The position numbers were made by a program, and so were the translations under genes. This document shows positions 34,470 to 43,618 of a stretch of 64,000 bases of DNA, piece after piece. The DNA is from Williamsia limnetica (lineage in GTDB: Bacteria; Actinomycetota; Actinomycetes; Mycobacteriales; Mycobacteriaceae). Position 1 is the first letter of the stretch. Each line of letters starts with the position of its first letter. The notes beneath the pieces were generated by a model. That model was not told the DNA's origin. It saw only the letters and a list, made by a program, of their open reading frames with translations, and ran no database searches. The stretch lies in contig NZ_QJSP01000011.1 of NCBI RefSeq assembly GCF_003217475.1, forward strand, positions 1 to 64,000, written 5' to 3'.

Positions 34470-35336
34470 CTAGCCGTACGCCACATCGATGGCGTAGCGG
34501 GTGAATCCGAGCTTGTTGTAGGTGTTCAGCGCCGCTGTGTTGTCGCCTTCGACGTACAGTTCGACCTCAGCGAGACCGAGATCACGTAGGTGATGTAAAC
34601 CGGCGAGGGTCAGGATTCGGCCCAGTCCCCGCCCCTGCGCCGCGGGGTCGACACCGACGATGTACACCTCACCCAGAGGCGCCGCGTCTGCTTCGGCGGG
34701 ATGCACCTTCGTCCAGTGGAACCCGAGTAGACGCTCGGGGGCTGCGGCGTCGAAGGCAAGGAACAACCCCGCCGCATCGAACCAGTCGGCACCAGTGCGT
34801 TCGTCGATCTGTTCGGCGCTCCAGCCGCCCTGCTCGGGATGCCACTCGAACGCGGCGTTGTTCACCCGCAGGATCTCGGCGTCATCGCCGCGGCCGAGAT
34901 AGGTGCGCACGACGAGATCGTCAGGCACCACGAGATCAGGCAGCGGGTCGGTCAGCGGACGCCGCAGTTGCAGCAACTCCCGGAGCGGAGCCAGACCCAT
35001 GCCTTCTGCCAGTGCCCTTGCCGCGGGCAGGTCACCATGCGCCCATACCCGCCGGTCGTCGCTCATCTGACCGAGAACCGTTGACAGCAAACGCTTTCCA
35101 TGGCCATGCCGGCGATGAGCGGGATCGACGACGAGTTCGATCATCGCCGGTTCACCGTCACGGGAGGGTTGCACGTTGGCGTATCCGACAACGTCGTCGC
35201 CACTGGACACCGTGAACTCGGAGATTCCGGCCCGCCCGATCGCCGCGACCGCCTGCTCGCCGAGCGGCGCCACCTTGTCAGCGAGAGTTGCCGCGGCGAC
35301 GATGTCACGGACCCGCTGAGTCGACTCAACTGCCAT
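34470..35336 (-). CDS. mshD: Mycothiol synthase MshD
   Basis: The 288-residue protein has two GNAT domains in tandem, as in MshD, which acetylates Cys-GlcN-Ins with acetyl-CoA in the last step of mycothiol synthesis. Acetyl-CoA-binding motifs are [16 protein letters not shown] (domain 1) and [15 protein letters not shown] (domain 2), with YNKLGFTRY at the end. ATG 35336, overlapping the glnR stop region by 11 bp, is preferred to the frame start at 35372. Position next to glnR matches mycobacteria. Confidence 0.92.
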   Translation of the reverse strand: MAVESTQRVRDIVAAATLADKVAPLGEQAVAAIGRAGISEFTVSSGDDVVGYANVQPSRDGEPAMIELVVDPAHRRHGHGKRLLSTVLGQMSDDRRVWAHGDLPAARALAEGMGLAPLRELLQLRRPLTDPLPDLVVPDDLVVRTYLGRGDDAEILRVNNAAFEWHPEQGGWSAEQIDERTGADWFDAAGLFLAFDAAAPERLLGFHWTKVHPAEADAAPLGEVYIVGVDPAAQGRGLGRILTLAGLHHLRDLGLAEVELYVEGDNTAALNTYNKLGFTRYAIDVAYG

Positions 35337-36123
35337 TGGTGCTGGAACTGAACTGTTGATCGGGAAAATCAATGCCGTCGGGGCCTGTCACGTCGTCGAG
35401 ATCGGGATCGTCGGTCGGGTCTTCCGGAGGCTCGGAGCTGCCGCCGCGGCCACCGCGGTTCGGACGGACCGCCTTGTAGCCGACGTTGCGAACTGTGCCG
35501 ATGAGCGACTCGTACTCACTGCCGAGCTTGGCCCGTAGTCGTCGAACGTGGACATCCACGGTTCGGGTGCCACCGAAGAAGTCGTAGCCCCACACCTCTT
35601 GCAACAGCTGAGCGCGGGTGAACACCCGGCCCGCATTCTGCGCCAGGTACTTCAGGAGTTCGAACTCCTTGTAGGTCAGGTCCAGCGGGCGGCCTCGCAG
35701 CCGCGCCGTGTAGGTCCCCTCATCGATCACGAGGTCGCCGAGGGTGACCTTGCCACTGGCTTCTTCTGCCGTGACGCCACGGCTGCGAACGACGAGCAGC
35801 CGCAGTCGCGCGTCCAGTTCGGCCGGACCGGTAGCGGGTAGCAGGAAGTCGTCCAGGCCCCATTCCGAGTTGACGGCCACCAGGCCACCTTCTGTGAGTA
35901 CCGCAACGACAGGCACCGACGAACCCGTGCTCCCCAGGAGCCGGCACAGCCCACGCGCGGCGGCGAGGTCCGACCGCGCATCGACGATGGCCACATCCGC
36001 ATTTCCGGCCTCCATCAGCGACGACACCTCAGTGGGTGCCACACGGACGGTATGAGCCAGCAGCGACAACGACGGCAGTACGGCTTCAGGGGTGGGATCG
36101 GCTGTCAACAACAAGAGATCCAC
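35326..36123 (-). CDS. glnR: GlnR-like OmpR-family response regulator
   Basis: Residues 1-120 form a receiver-like domain; residues 125-225 are a winged-helix DNA-binding domain ([53 protein letters not shown]). The receiver lacks a normal acidic pocket, as expected for the orphan regulator GlnR, which controls nitrogen assimilation without an obvious partner kinase. The 265-residue protein has a Gly/Asp/Pro-rich tail. It is divergent from lmeA and overlaps mshD. Confidence 0.85.
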   Translation of the reverse strand: MDLLLLTADPTPEAVLPSLSLLAHTVRVAPTEVSSLMEAGNADVAIVDARSDLAAARGLCRLLGSTGSSVPVVAVLTEGGLVAVNSEWGLDDFLLPATGPAELDARLRLLVVRSRGVTAEEASGKVTLGDLVIDEGTYTARLRGRPLDLTYKEFELLKYLAQNAGRVFTRAQLLQEVWGYDFFGGTRTVDVHVRRLRAKLGSEYESLIGTVRNVGYKAVRPNRGGRGGSSEPPEDPTDDPDLDDVTGPDGIDFPDQQFSSSTNGS

Positions 36124-36299
36124 AAACCACTCCGATCTCGATTATTCGTATATGTACGCTGCCTTACGGGCGTGTGCGAGATAGATGACAGAATAGCGTC
36201 ATTTCAGTCAGTACCCGTTAACAAGTCCTCTCGGGGGCCTGTCCAGGGTCCGCCGGCGCCGTTGCCGAGCGAGCAAAGTTCGTGTGTAGAGGGGATCGG

Positions 36300-37112
36300 G
36301 TGCGCAAACTGCTCGCCGGGGTGCTCATCGTCCTCTGCGTCGCGACTGTTACCGACTTCTCGGTCGCGGCCTACGCAGAATACCGGTATTCACGCGCCCT
36401 GCAGGCAGCGTCCGATCTGGACTTCGACCCCGAGGTGACGATCACCGGATTCCCGTTCATCGCACAGGCGGCCGGCGACGACTACGAGCAGATCGGCATC
36501 ACCGCAAGGGGCACTGACCTGGGCAACGGCAGACGTGGTGACCTTCGTTCACGACTCTCGGGCGTCCACCGGGTCGGGGGTGACTGGGTCATCACCGAAT
36601 CGACCCAGCTGCGCGTGGACCAGGTCACCGGCTCCCTGAAGATCGATTCGGTGAACCTCGGCCGGTTCCTCGGCATCGAGGATCTCACCGTGACGACGCC
36701 GGCGCCCGAGAACAAGGCAGGCGGCGGCGGTCCTGGCGATGGCATCCTGTCGTCTGATCGGGGCCTTGTTCTGACCGGCACGGTCAATTTGCCGAAGCCG
36801 GGTAATACCGGTCACACCGATGCCCCAGAACGCGAAAAGGTGAGCGTATCCGCCGATCTGTCGGTACGCGACGGTGCGCTACGTATCGACGCCACGTCTC
36901 TGTATTCCGGTTCGGCCGATCACGTGGAAAGCGACGTCGCCGACGCCGACCTCCCCTTCGTGCTGGCGCAGTTCAGTCAGACGCTGCCCGTGCTGCCCCT
37001 GCCGTGGTCGCTGCGTGCCGTCTCCGCCGCCAGTCAGGGCAGTGATGTGGTCCTCGATGGCGAGCCGAGGCCACTCGTGGTGACCGCGCGGGACTTCCTG
37101 CCAGGGTCGTGA
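36300..37112 (+). CDS. lmeA: LmeA-like DUF2993 protein (lipomannan elongation)
   Basis: The 270-residue protein has an N-terminal hydrophobic segment (LLAGVLIVLCVATVTDFSVAAYAEY) and a DUF2993 domain starting DFDPEVTITGFPFIAQAAGDDYEQI, with later LSVRDGALRIDAT and DLPFVLAQFSQ. In mycobacteria LmeA, next to glnR, stabilises the mannosyltransferase MptA for lipomannan/lipoarabinomannan growth under stress. GTG 36300 is chosen because AGGGG lies 6 nt upstream. The symbol is by synteny and family. Confidence 0.75.
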   Translation: MRKLLAGVLIVLCVATVTDFSVAAYAEYRYSRALQAASDLDFDPEVTITGFPFIAQAAGDDYEQIGITARGTDLGNGRRGDLRSRLSGVHRVGGDWVITESTQLRVDQVTGSLKIDSVNLGRFLGIEDLTVTTPAPENKAGGGGPGDGILSSDRGLVLTGTVNLPKPGNTGHTDAPEREKVSVSADLSVRDGALRIDATSLYSGSADHVESDVADADLPFVLAQFSQTLPVLPLPWSLRAVSAASQGSDVVLDGEPRPLVVTARDFLPGS

Positions 37113-37133
37113 TGGAGTCCGATTTCACTGCGG

Positions 37134-37139
37134 TAGTCT
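37134..37139 (+). promoter_or_regulatory. -10 box of a leaderless transcript for the Cys leader peptide
   Basis: TAGTCT (TANNNT form) ends 7 nt before the ATG of the cysteine-rich peptide, so transcription should begin at or next to the A of the ATG. Confidence 0.65.
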
Positions 37140-37146
37140 GACTGCC

Positions 37147-37233
37147 ATGCAACTGGGCCGTGAGCTGATGCTCACACGTCGCCGGGCGATCGACTTCTGT
37201 CGTATCGCCAACTGTTGCTGTCTGAGCCGGTAA
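37147..37233 (+). CDS. Cysteine-rich leader peptide (putative attenuator)
   Basis: A 28-residue frame, beginning MQLGRELMLTRRR and ending with IANCCCLSR, lies between lmeA and the sulfurtransferase gene. Leaderless short frames with consecutive Cys codons upstream of this gene are known in mycobacteria as cysteine-responsive attenuators: stalling at the Cys codons changes expression of the downstream genes. Four Cys codons (one TGT, then TGT TGC TGT) are present here. The stop is TAA, and 152 bp of structured leader separates it from the rhodanese gene. Function is inferred from position and composition. Confidence 0.75.
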   Translation: MQLGRELMLTRRRAIDFCRIANCCCLSR

Positions 37234-37385
37234 CGGCGGGTTTCGCAGTTCTTCTGCGGCCGCATCCGGCGTGCCCCTGGCTGCATCTTTTTCGTTCCAG
37301 GTGATCACTGTGCGCCCGAGCAAGTCCCACAGCTGTATTTTCATCGCGGTCTCTCACTGCCGCATCCCCCTACGAAAGGAAAACC

Positions 37386-38219
37386 ATGGCTCGCTCCGAT
37401 GTCCTGGTCAGCGCCGACTGGGCTGAGCAGAACCTGAAAGCAGACAAGACCGTCTTCATCGAGGTCGATGAGGACACATCGGCGTACGAGGGTGGCCACA
37501 TCGAAGGCGCCATCCGCCTCGACTGGCGCAAGGATCTCCAGGACGGCGTCCGGCGCGACTTCCTGAACCAGGAACAGTTCTCCGAGCTGCTCTCCGCCAA
37601 GGGCGTGTCGAACGACGACACCGTCGTGCTCTACGGCGGCAACAACAACTGGTTCGCGGCCTACGCGTACTGGTACTTCAAGCTGTACGGCCACAAGGAC
37701 GTCAAGCTGATCGACGGTGGCCGCAAGAAGTGGGAACTCGACGGACGCCCGCTGTCGAAGGACGAGGTCACCCTGCCTGCCGCGACCTACAAGGCCGAAG
37801 CACCCAACAACGACATCCGCGCGTTCCGCGACGAGGTCATCAACGCCATCGGCAGCAAGAACCTCGTCGACGTCCGTAGCCCAGATGAGTTCTCGGGCAA
37901 GATCCTCGCCCCGGCACACCTCCCGCAGGAGCAGGCCCAGCAGAAGGGCCACATCCCCGGAGCCATCAATATCCCGTGGAGCACCACCGCCAACGAGGAC
38001 GGCACCTTCAAGTCGGACGAAGATCTCACGAAGCTCTACGCCGACAAGGGATTTGACGAGAGCAAAGAAACCATCGCATACTGCCGTATCGGCGAGCGTT
38101 CGAGCCACACCTGGTTCGTCCTCGACCAGATCCTCGGCAAGACCAATGTCAAGAACTACGACGGCAGCTGGGTCGAATACGGCTCACTCGTCGGCGCCCC
38201 GATCGAACTGGGAGAGTAG
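37386..38219 (+). CDS. sseA: Thiosulfate sulfurtransferase (two-domain rhodanese)
   Basis: The 277-residue enzyme has two rhodanese domains. Only the second holds the active-site Cys loop (AYCRIGERSSHTW); the first is structural (GHIEGAIRLDW). It transfers sulfane sulfur from thiosulfate to thiophilic acceptors in sulfur metabolism. GAAAGGA lies before the ATG. It is the counterpart of CysA2/CysA3 in M. tuberculosis and is followed after 5 bp by sseC. Expression is probably tuned by the upstream Cys leader peptide. Confidence 0.9.
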   Translation: MARSDVLVSADWAEQNLKADKTVFIEVDEDTSAYEGGHIEGAIRLDWRKDLQDGVRRDFLNQEQFSELLSAKGVSNDDTVVLYGGNNNWFAAYAYWYFKLYGHKDVKLIDGGRKKWELDGRPLSKDEVTLPAATYKAEAPNNDIRAFRDEVINAIGSKNLVDVRSPDEFSGKILAPAHLPQEQAQQKGHIPGAINIPWSTTANEDGTFKSDEDLTKLYADKGFDESKETIAYCRIGERSSHTWFVLDQILGKTNVKNYDGSWVEYGSLVGAPIELGE

Positions 38220-38224
38220 AAAAT

Positions 38225-38530
38225 ATGTGTGCTGCGCCTAAACAGGGTCAGAAACTGCCCGCCGGTGTTGATACCGAGAAAGAGACCGTGTTGACCGGTC
38301 AGGTGCTCGACACCGACGGCAACCCGGTGGCCGGCGCGTTCGTGCGGCTGCTCGACAAGACCGGCGAGTTCACCGCCGAGGTTGTCGCCAGCGGTACGGG
38401 CGACTTCCGCTTCTTCGCCGCTCCGGGCACCTGGACGCTGCGTGCGTTGTCGTCGACCGGCAACGGCGACGTCACCGTGCACCCAGATGGTGCCGGGGTC
38501 CACGAGCACGACGTGGTCGTCAGCAAGTAA
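38225..38530 (+). CDS. sseC: DUF1416 protein SseC
   Basis: The 101-residue protein has the DUF1416 fold, a CarboxypepD-regulatory-like beta-sandwich (TGQVLDTDGNPVAGAFVRLLDKTGEFTAEV, then FRFFAAPGTWTLRAL). It begins MCAAPKQGQ, with the conserved Cys at position 2. It always accompanies the CysA-type rhodanese in this order and is presumed to assist sulfur transfer. Confidence 0.88.
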   Translation: MCAAPKQGQKLPAGVDTEKETVLTGQVLDTDGNPVAGAFVRLLDKTGEFTAEVVASGTGDFRFFAAPGTWTLRALSSTGNGDVTVHPDGAGVHEHDVVVSK

Positions 38531-38543
38531 GAACCCACCGCAG

Positions 38544-38583
38544 AACCCGGTCCATCTTTCGGAGGTGGGCCGGGTTTTGTTGT
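38544..38583 (+). terminator. Terminator after sseC
   Basis: AACCCGG (38544-38550) pairs with CCGGGTT (38570-38576), followed by TTGTTGTG. It ends the rhodanese-sseC transcript. Confidence 0.7.
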
Positions 38584-38686
38584 GTGACAGACGCTATGGC
38601 CACCACATTCGGCCCCGCCTGGACCACTCGAGGGCATATGTCCCTCGACGCCCACGCAGGGGGCCGAATCTGGTGATACTTGTGCG

Positions 38687-39028
38687 CTAGAGGTCCAGAA
38701 CCGAGCTTCTTTGTGCGGAAGCGTGTTTCGCGACCTGCTGAAGCTGGTCGGCCGCGTTGCGATCCGTGGTGTCCAATGCGATCGCGGCTCCCCGCAGGCC
38801 CTGCACGATGTCATCCACCGCCAAGCCCAAGGATTGTCGCCGTTTGCTCAGGTAGGTGGTGAACTCCCCCAGCGCCCCGTTTGCAGTCCCGCGGAACGAG
38901 TCTGCACCGCCAGTATTGATTTTTGTCTCGCCCGCGGACAGCTCGTCGTCGGCCAGCAACCCAGCCTGCACTGTCATCGTCGCCGCGGTTATGACATCTT
39001 CGATTGACACGCGCAGATCTTCTGACAC
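38687..39028 (-). CDS. Small helical ESX/WXG100-like protein
   Basis: The 113-residue protein is predicted all-helical, with SEDLRVSIEDVITAATMTVQAG at the start and a second long helix (SLGLAVDDIVQGLRGAAIALDTTDRNAADQLQQVA). Size and pattern resemble WXG100/EspC-type partners of type VII secretion, although the WXG turn itself is not visible (GADSFRGTANG stands in the turn). It is divergent from a hydrolase gene, with a shared palindrome between them. Confidence 0.55.
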   Translation of the reverse strand: MSEDLRVSIEDVITAATMTVQAGLLADDELSAGETKINTGGADSFRGTANGALGEFTTYLSKRRQSLGLAVDDIVQGLRGAAIALDTTDRNAADQLQQVAKHASAQRSSVLDL

Positions 39029-39050
39029 AGCTCCCCCTCGCTTGACTCCC

Positions 39051-39076
39051 CGAGCAATACCCTAGGCTATTGCTCG
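39051..39076. promoter_or_regulatory. Palindrome between divergent secretion-module genes
   Basis: CGAGCAATA and TATTGCTCG are perfect 9-bp arms around an 8-nt loop that contains CCTAGG. TAGGCT and, on the other strand, TAGGGT could serve as -10 boxes, so one operator may govern both directions. Confidence 0.5.
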
Positions 39077-39116
39077 CCACACCGAGTGTCGTGGCTTGGT
39101 CGTTCGAGGGGGCGAA

Positions 39117-40862
39117 TTGGACCTGGGGGATATTCGTGCGTGGGACGTCGCGGGACTGTCCACGTTGCACACGACGCTGTCGAGTCGAGGGGACGCGCTC
39201 ACGGACGTCAAATCAAAGCTGCAGTCGATCGGACAGTTGCCGGGCTGGCAGGGCGAATCAGTTCACGCGGCGAGGCAAAAGTTCACCATCACCGCCGATG
39301 ACCTCTCCGACGAAATTGCGACGGTCAGCGCCGTGCAGGAACTCGCGCGACAGACAGAAGTCGCAGTAGAGCATTTGCAGGCCGAGTTGAAGAAGCTCGA
39401 GAGCGATGCCGCGTCGAACCAGATGATGCTGCACGACGACGGGCAGGTCACCTACAGCACAGACGGCAAAGAAGCCGACGAGATCGAAAGATTGAAGCGC
39501 GCGGAGTTGCAGATCGAGACAGCCGCGCGCGCCTTGATGACGCAGGCCGCCGACGTCGATTCCGACGCAACTGCCGTGCTGCGAAAGGCTGCATCGGGCG
39601 AGATAACCGCCGGTGACGCCACGTCCACCGAGGACATCAAGAGGACTGGTCGCGAACAGGGAAGTCTCACAACAGATCCGCCGGCACCACAGCTGACGCC
39701 GCTGGAGGCCAAAGAGTACTGGGATGCGCTGTCGCCTGAGCAGCAAAACTACGTCCTCTCCCAACATCCTGGATGGGTCGGCAACGTCGACGGCATTCCG
39801 GCCGCAGTTCGCGACAAGGCCAACCGAGCGATGATCCCAGTCGAGAGGGCCCGACTCGAAGCGGAACGTAAACGTTTGCAGGACAACATTGACGACAATC
39901 ACTTCGGCGGCGCGTTCACGAATGAGGACGCAGCACTCTGGTATGTGGAAGAAAAACTGAAGGATCTGGATGCGGTTGCGGCAGAGCTTGGGAGACTCGT
40001 ACCCGACGATGACCAGAGCACGCCCGACCGACCTCGAGATTTGAAATTGATGCTCCTCGACATGACCAGCGGCGAGCGCGGCCATGCGGCTGTGGCTGTC
40101 GGCGATCCCGATACCGCCGACCATGTCTCTGTGACCACACCGGGCTTCGGCACAAATGTTAACGGCAGCTTAGAAGGAATGGTCACCGAGGCATCGAACC
40201 TTCAGAAAGAGGCACTACGACAGCTGGACTTCGTCGGAGAAGAAAACCAAACGGTGGCCACAATTGCCTGGATCGGATATGACACCCCCAATTCGACCGG
40301 GCCCGGCAACCTCGACACCGCCAGAGGTGGAATCGACGTTGCTTCCGACTCGAAGGCTGACGACGCCGCAACCGATCTTGCGAACTTCTACAGGGGGGTC
40401 GACGCCGCGTCTGAGACGTCTGATCCCCACATCACGGCGTTGGGTCACTCGTACGGCTCAGTTGTCACATCTCACGCGCTCCAGGAATCGCATGGTGCCG
40501 GCGTGGACGATGCAGTGTTCTACGGTTCGCCGGGTCTGGGTGATGCCGGAACAGTGTCCACTGTCAACGCCCGCACGTTGGGTCTGGACGAGGGGGATGC
40601 ATTCGTGATCGAGAACGAGGGTGACCGCATTGCAGACTTTGGAACCTATGGCGGCGACCCCACCCGAACCGGGGACCTCATGCAGTTGTCGGCTGATGAA
40701 GGCGTCGACCGCACCGGCATTGCCCGTGAGGGCGGGAGCGGCCACGCGGACTATCCACGATCGGTCAAAGGCCCCGACAACAACGAGTGGCTCCGGATGG
40801 CCGGCTACAACTTGGCGTCTGTGCTCACCGACTCAGGCCTCGAGATCGAAGAACCAAAGTGA
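39117..40862 (+). CDS. DUF1023-type alpha/beta hydrolase with WXG-like N-terminus
   Basis: Residues 1-110 form helices like those of type VII substrates (WDVAGLSTLHTTLSSRGDALTDVKSKL, then WQGESVHAARQKF). A coiled-coil linker follows, and residues 300-540 make a DUF1023-type alpha/beta hydrolase with nucleophile elbow ALGHSYGSVVTSHA and late acid/His region GGSGHADYP. The product has 581 residues. TTG 39117 has AGGGGG 4 nt upstream; a TTG at 39096 is the alternative. Its stop overlaps the next gene by GTGA. The fusion suggests a secreted or surface hydrolase; its substrate is unknown. Confidence 0.75.
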   Translation: MDLGDIRAWDVAGLSTLHTTLSSRGDALTDVKSKLQSIGQLPGWQGESVHAARQKFTITADDLSDEIATVSAVQELARQTEVAVEHLQAELKKLESDAASNQMMLHDDGQVTYSTDGKEADEIERLKRAELQIETAARALMTQAADVDSDATAVLRKAASGEITAGDATSTEDIKRTGREQGSLTTDPPAPQLTPLEAKEYWDALSPEQQNYVLSQHPGWVGNVDGIPAAVRDKANRAMIPVERARLEAERKRLQDNIDDNHFGGAFTNEDAALWYVEEKLKDLDAVAAELGRLVPDDDQSTPDRPRDLKLMLLDMTSGERGHAAVAVGDPDTADHVSVTTPGFGTNVNGSLEGMVTEASNLQKEALRQLDFVGEENQTVATIAWIGYDTPNSTGPGNLDTARGGIDVASDSKADDAATDLANFYRGVDAASETSDPHITALGHSYGSVVTSHALQESHGAGVDDAVFYGSPGLGDAGTVSTVNARTLGLDEGDAFVIENEGDRIADFGTYGGDPTRTGDLMQLSADEGVDRTGIAREGGSGHADYPRSVKGPDNNEWLRMAGYNLASVLTDSGLEIEEPK

Positions 40863-41461
40863 CCGGGCCATCGAAAACACCCAAACGATGGCTCCGACCA
40901 TTACTGATGATCTGCGCCGTACTCGCAGTCATCGCAGCCATTCTTGTGATCGGCCTCTTTGCACTCGGCAAGGTGTACGAGAGCTCCAACGACTCCGAAG
41001 GAGAGCAATTGTCAGCTGAAGATCTCGCCCGCAACGACCGGCACCTCCGTGCTCAACCCTCGTTCGAAGAAGCCGCTCAACAGCTCAATACATTTCTCAT
41101 CGAAACCAGCAACGTGCTGTCTGAAGCGTTCCCCTATCTCCAGTTCAGCTGGAACCGCGACTTCACTACGACCACCTGCCCCGGCTACTCCGACAACGCG
41201 TTCAGAGGGCAGTCCGCGACTCGCCTCGCGGACCTACCTGTGGCACCGGACGATTGGGATCGAGCGTTCCAGATCGTCGTCGATCACGCCTCGACGCTCG
41301 GAACGGTGAAGACCGGGGCGCTGCACGATGAATCGACAGTGCACGACACCCTCATCACGGCGGGTGGCTTCAGCATCCGGTTCGGATCCATCAAAGCAAC
41401 CGGACTGAGCGGCGACACTCCCTGTCGACTCCCCCAGTCCGTCCTCGATCAGGCGCCCTGA
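40859..41461 (+). CDS. Membrane-anchored protein, LppA-like
   Basis: GTG 40859 lies inside the hydrolase stop (GTGA) and gives 200 residues. A signal anchor (WLRPLLMICAVLAVIAAILVIGLFAL) precedes an outer domain with FLIETSNVL, FSWNRDFTTTTCPGYSDNAF and a later Cys (GDTPCRLP), probably a disulfide. The TTCPG context resembles LppA-type mycobacterial lipoproteins, but no lipobox is present. Co-translation with the hydrolase suggests a partner or immunity-type role. Confidence 0.6.
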   Translation: MTGPSKTPKRWLRPLLMICAVLAVIAAILVIGLFALGKVYESSNDSEGEQLSAEDLARNDRHLRAQPSFEEAAQQLNTFLIETSNVLSEAFPYLQFSWNRDFTTTTCPGYSDNAFRGQSATRLADLPVAPDDWDRAFQIVVDHASTLGTVKTGALHDESTVHDTLITAGGFSIRFGSIKATGLSGDTPCRLPQSVLDQAP

Positions 41462-41524
41462 CGTAACCGATCAGCCTGTCTGAAGTGAGGTAATCCCCAC
41501 ACGCACCGAGCAGGCGGCGCGAGT

Positions 41525-41530
41525 TAGAAT
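41525..41530 (+). promoter_or_regulatory. -10 box for a leaderless small gene
   Basis: TAGAAT ends 6 nt before the GTG of the 32-residue membrane peptide, which fits a leaderless start. Confidence 0.6.
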
Positions 41531-41536
41531 GCCTAA

Positions 41537-41635
41537 GTGGTCATCTTCTTCGAAGCTCTCTTGGTTCTGGCGAGTATCTTGATCGCCTGGTTCGGCGTGT
41601 ACGTCCTCTATCGGCTGGTCACTGACGAATCGTGA
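41537..41635 (+). CDS. 32-residue membrane peptide upstream of nitrobindin gene
   Basis: The frame encodes one membrane helix ([22 protein letters not shown]) followed by RLVTDES. Its TGA overlaps the GTG of the nitrobindin-like gene (GTGA), and a -10 box stands directly before it. The overlap and promoter placement argue for a translated leader gene. Its function may be coupling alone or a small membrane role. Confidence 0.65.
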   Translation: MVIFFEALLVLASILIAWFGVYVLYRLVTDES

Positions 41636-42246
41636 CCCGTTCCGGCAACGAGGCGGTCAACCAGGCGGAGATCCGGGCACAGGAAACGGGTGCGCGGAAC
41701 GTTCCGGCGCTGCCTGACCTGCCGTTACCCGACGACACCGCGAACCTCCGGCAGGGTCCCGACCTGCACCCGGGGCTGCTCGCGTTGCTCCCCATGGTGG
41801 GTGTCTGGCGCGGCGAAGGCGAGGGAAACCACCCCGAGACCGGCGATTATCACTTCGGGCAACAGCTCGTCATCAGCCATGACGGGCAGAACTACCTGAA
41901 CTGGGAAGCCCGAAGCTGGACCATCGACGAGGACGCGAACTTCGTCGGCCCGGACGCCCGAGAATCCGGCTTCTGGCGGATCGGCGAAGACGACACCATC
42001 GAACTTCTTCTCACGCACGCCGAAGGTTGGGTCGAGATCTTCTACGGCACCCCCCTCAACCAGACGTCGTGGGAACTCGCCACCGACGTCGTGATCAAAG
42101 CCGCCTCGGGCGTCAAGGCCGGCGGAGCCAAGCGGCTCTACGGCCTCGTCGAAGACGGGGACCTCGCCTACGTCGAAGAACGTGTCGACGCCGACGGCGA
42201 CCTGGTGCCCCGCGCGTCAGCCAAACTGCGTCGCTACGCCGGCTGA
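41632..42246 (+). CDS. Nitrobindin-like heme-binding beta-barrel protein
   Basis: The 204-residue protein has the nitrobindin/FABP-like signature: [14 protein letters not shown] (GxWxGxG), [41 protein letters not shown] and a C-terminal strand region. Relatives (the Rv0813c and THAP4 types) bind ferric heme in a ten-stranded barrel and may isomerise peroxynitrite. GTG 41632 overlaps the upstream 32-residue peptide. The 3' end overlaps the opposite SDR gene by 13 bp. Confidence 0.85.
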   Translation: MTRSGNEAVNQAEIRAQETGARNVPALPDLPLPDDTANLRQGPDLHPGLLALLPMVGVWRGEGEGNHPETGDYHFGQQLVISHDGQNYLNWEARSWTIDEDANFVGPDARESGFWRIGEDDTIELLLTHAEGWVEIFYGTPLNQTSWELATDVVIKAASGVKAGGAKRLYGLVEDGDLAYVEERVDADGDLVPRASAKLRRYAG

Positions 42247-43106
42247 CCCGCAGTTCGATAGCCTGCCGCCAGCTCGTCCTGCAACGACGCCTCCGTCGGC
42301 CGCCAGCCGAGATCCCGTGAACGCACCTGCTCACTGACCACCTGATCGAGCAGGAGCGCATCAGCGAACTGCGCACCCAAACGTGAACGAGTGGCCTCAG
42401 GGTCTTCGGCCATCAGCTTCGCACCTGGATGTGCGGCACCGTAGAGGTCCGCAACAGCCACCGACCCGCTCGCGCCGATCAATCGACCACCTGGATTCGA
42501 CTCCAGTGCAAGCACATACAGTTTCGCGAGATCACGCACGTGTACCGTTCCCCAGCACTGCGCACCGTCACCGATGAGCGTGACCGCGTCCGTTCCCGCG
42601 CCAGGGGCATCGAGGATGATGTTCGCGATGCCACCGCCCTCGCCGTACACGATGCCGGGAGCCACGATCGTTGCCGCCACCGTGGATTCGAGTAGTCGCT
42701 GCTCCTGTTCCAAGCGCCAGGCGACGATGGCCGGCGGATCGAGAGGCGAGTTCTCCACAATCCGCGACTGCGAACCCCAGATCCACACCCCACTGGTGTG
42801 CACGTAGTGCTTCTCGGTCCCGCCGAACTCGGCGAGCACAGCATCGATCACTGCAGTATCGAACGCCGCGCTGGTGGTATCACCGGGACTGGCCGTGTGA
42901 ATTGCGCCGTCGACGGCGGCGAGTAGCCGACCCAGCGCAGCCACGTCTGACAGGTCGACGATTGCTGCTTCGGCTCCCTTCGCCCGTACCTTGTCAGCCG
43001 CGGTCTCGGACCGCACCACCGCGGTCACCTGCGTGCCCTGGCTGATCAACAATTCGAGGACCGCTCCCCCGATGTAGCCGGTTGCCCCGGTCAGCAAAAT
43101 CGTCAT
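42234..43106 (-). CDS. Extended SDR / NAD(P)-dependent epimerase-like protein
   Basis: The 290-residue protein starts [20 protein letters not shown], with the GxxGxxG dinucleotide site of atypical or extended SDRs. It has [10 protein letters not shown] and [11 protein letters not shown] in the usual substrate-site places, but the YxxxK Lys is not obvious, so it may be an atypical reductase or isomerase. Divergent from an HxlR regulator that probably controls it. Confidence 0.8.
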   Translation of the reverse strand: MTILLTGATGYIGGAVLELLISQGTQVTAVVRSETAADKVRAKGAEAAIVDLSDVAALGRLLAAVDGAIHTASPGDTTSAAFDTAVIDAVLAEFGGTEKHYVHTSGVWIWGSQSRIVENSPLDPPAIVAWRLEQEQRLLESTVAATIVAPGIVYGEGGGIANIILDAPGAGTDAVTLIGDGAQCWGTVHVRDLAKLYVLALESNPGGRLIGASGSVAVADLYGAAHPGAKLMAEDPEATRSRLGAQFADALLLDQVVSEQVRSRDLGWRPTEASLQDELAAGYRTAGQPA

Positions 43107-43149
43107 GTCGAAACCCTCCTTAGGTGAAATCTAGCCCGTGATCAGGACA

Positions 43150-43164
43150 GTATCCGCCAGATAC
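43150..43164. promoter_or_regulatory. Inverted repeat between SDR and hxlR genes
   Basis: GTATC-cgcca-GATAC lies midway between the divergent starts, 30 bp before the HxlR-family gene. This is the expected place for an autoregulatory HxlR operator. Confidence 0.5.
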
Positions 43165-43193
43165 CGGTGACTTCAACGTGCCATACTTACCTC

Positions 43194-43559
43194 ATGGAAA
43201 GCGTCCAGGCCGACGTACTGAAGCCGAACTGCCCAAGCCGCATGGTCGTGGAACGACTCGGTGAACGGTGGACATTGCTGGTGCTCATCGCCCTGCGATC
43301 CGGGCCGGTCCGATTCACCGCATTGCGAGAAAAGATCGGCGTGGTGACGCCCAAGGTGCTGACGCAGACGCTGCGTGGGCTCGAGCACGACGGACTGGTG
43401 CTCCGCACGATCTATGCCGAGATCCCGCCCCGGGTCGAGTACGAGCTGACCGATCTCGGAGAGTCGCTGATGGGTCCGGTCGACGGCCTGCGGGTGTGGT
43501 CCGAGTCGAACGGCCACCAGATCGTCGCAGCGCGCGAGGCCTCCGACCGCCGGGCGTGA
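43194..43559 (+). CDS. HxlR-family winged-helix regulator
   Basis: Starting at ATG 43194, the 121-residue protein matches HxlR/DUF24 regulators: KPNCPSRMVVERLGERWTLLVLIALRSGPVRFTALREKIGVVTPKVLTQTLRGLEHDGLV, then YELTDLGESL. Cys near residue 12 is in the position of the redox-sensing Cys of this family. It should respond to electrophiles or oxidants and control the divergent SDR gene. Confidence 0.85.
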   Translation: MESVQADVLKPNCPSRMVVERLGERWTLLVLIALRSGPVRFTALREKIGVVTPKVLTQTLRGLEHDGLVLRTIYAEIPPRVEYELTDLGESLMGPVDGLRVWSESNGHQIVAAREASDRRA

Positions 43560-43618
43560 GAGTCGGACGCGTCCGTCGACAATAGTTCGCCCAAGGAGGG
43601 TGCATCAAAACGAGAACA

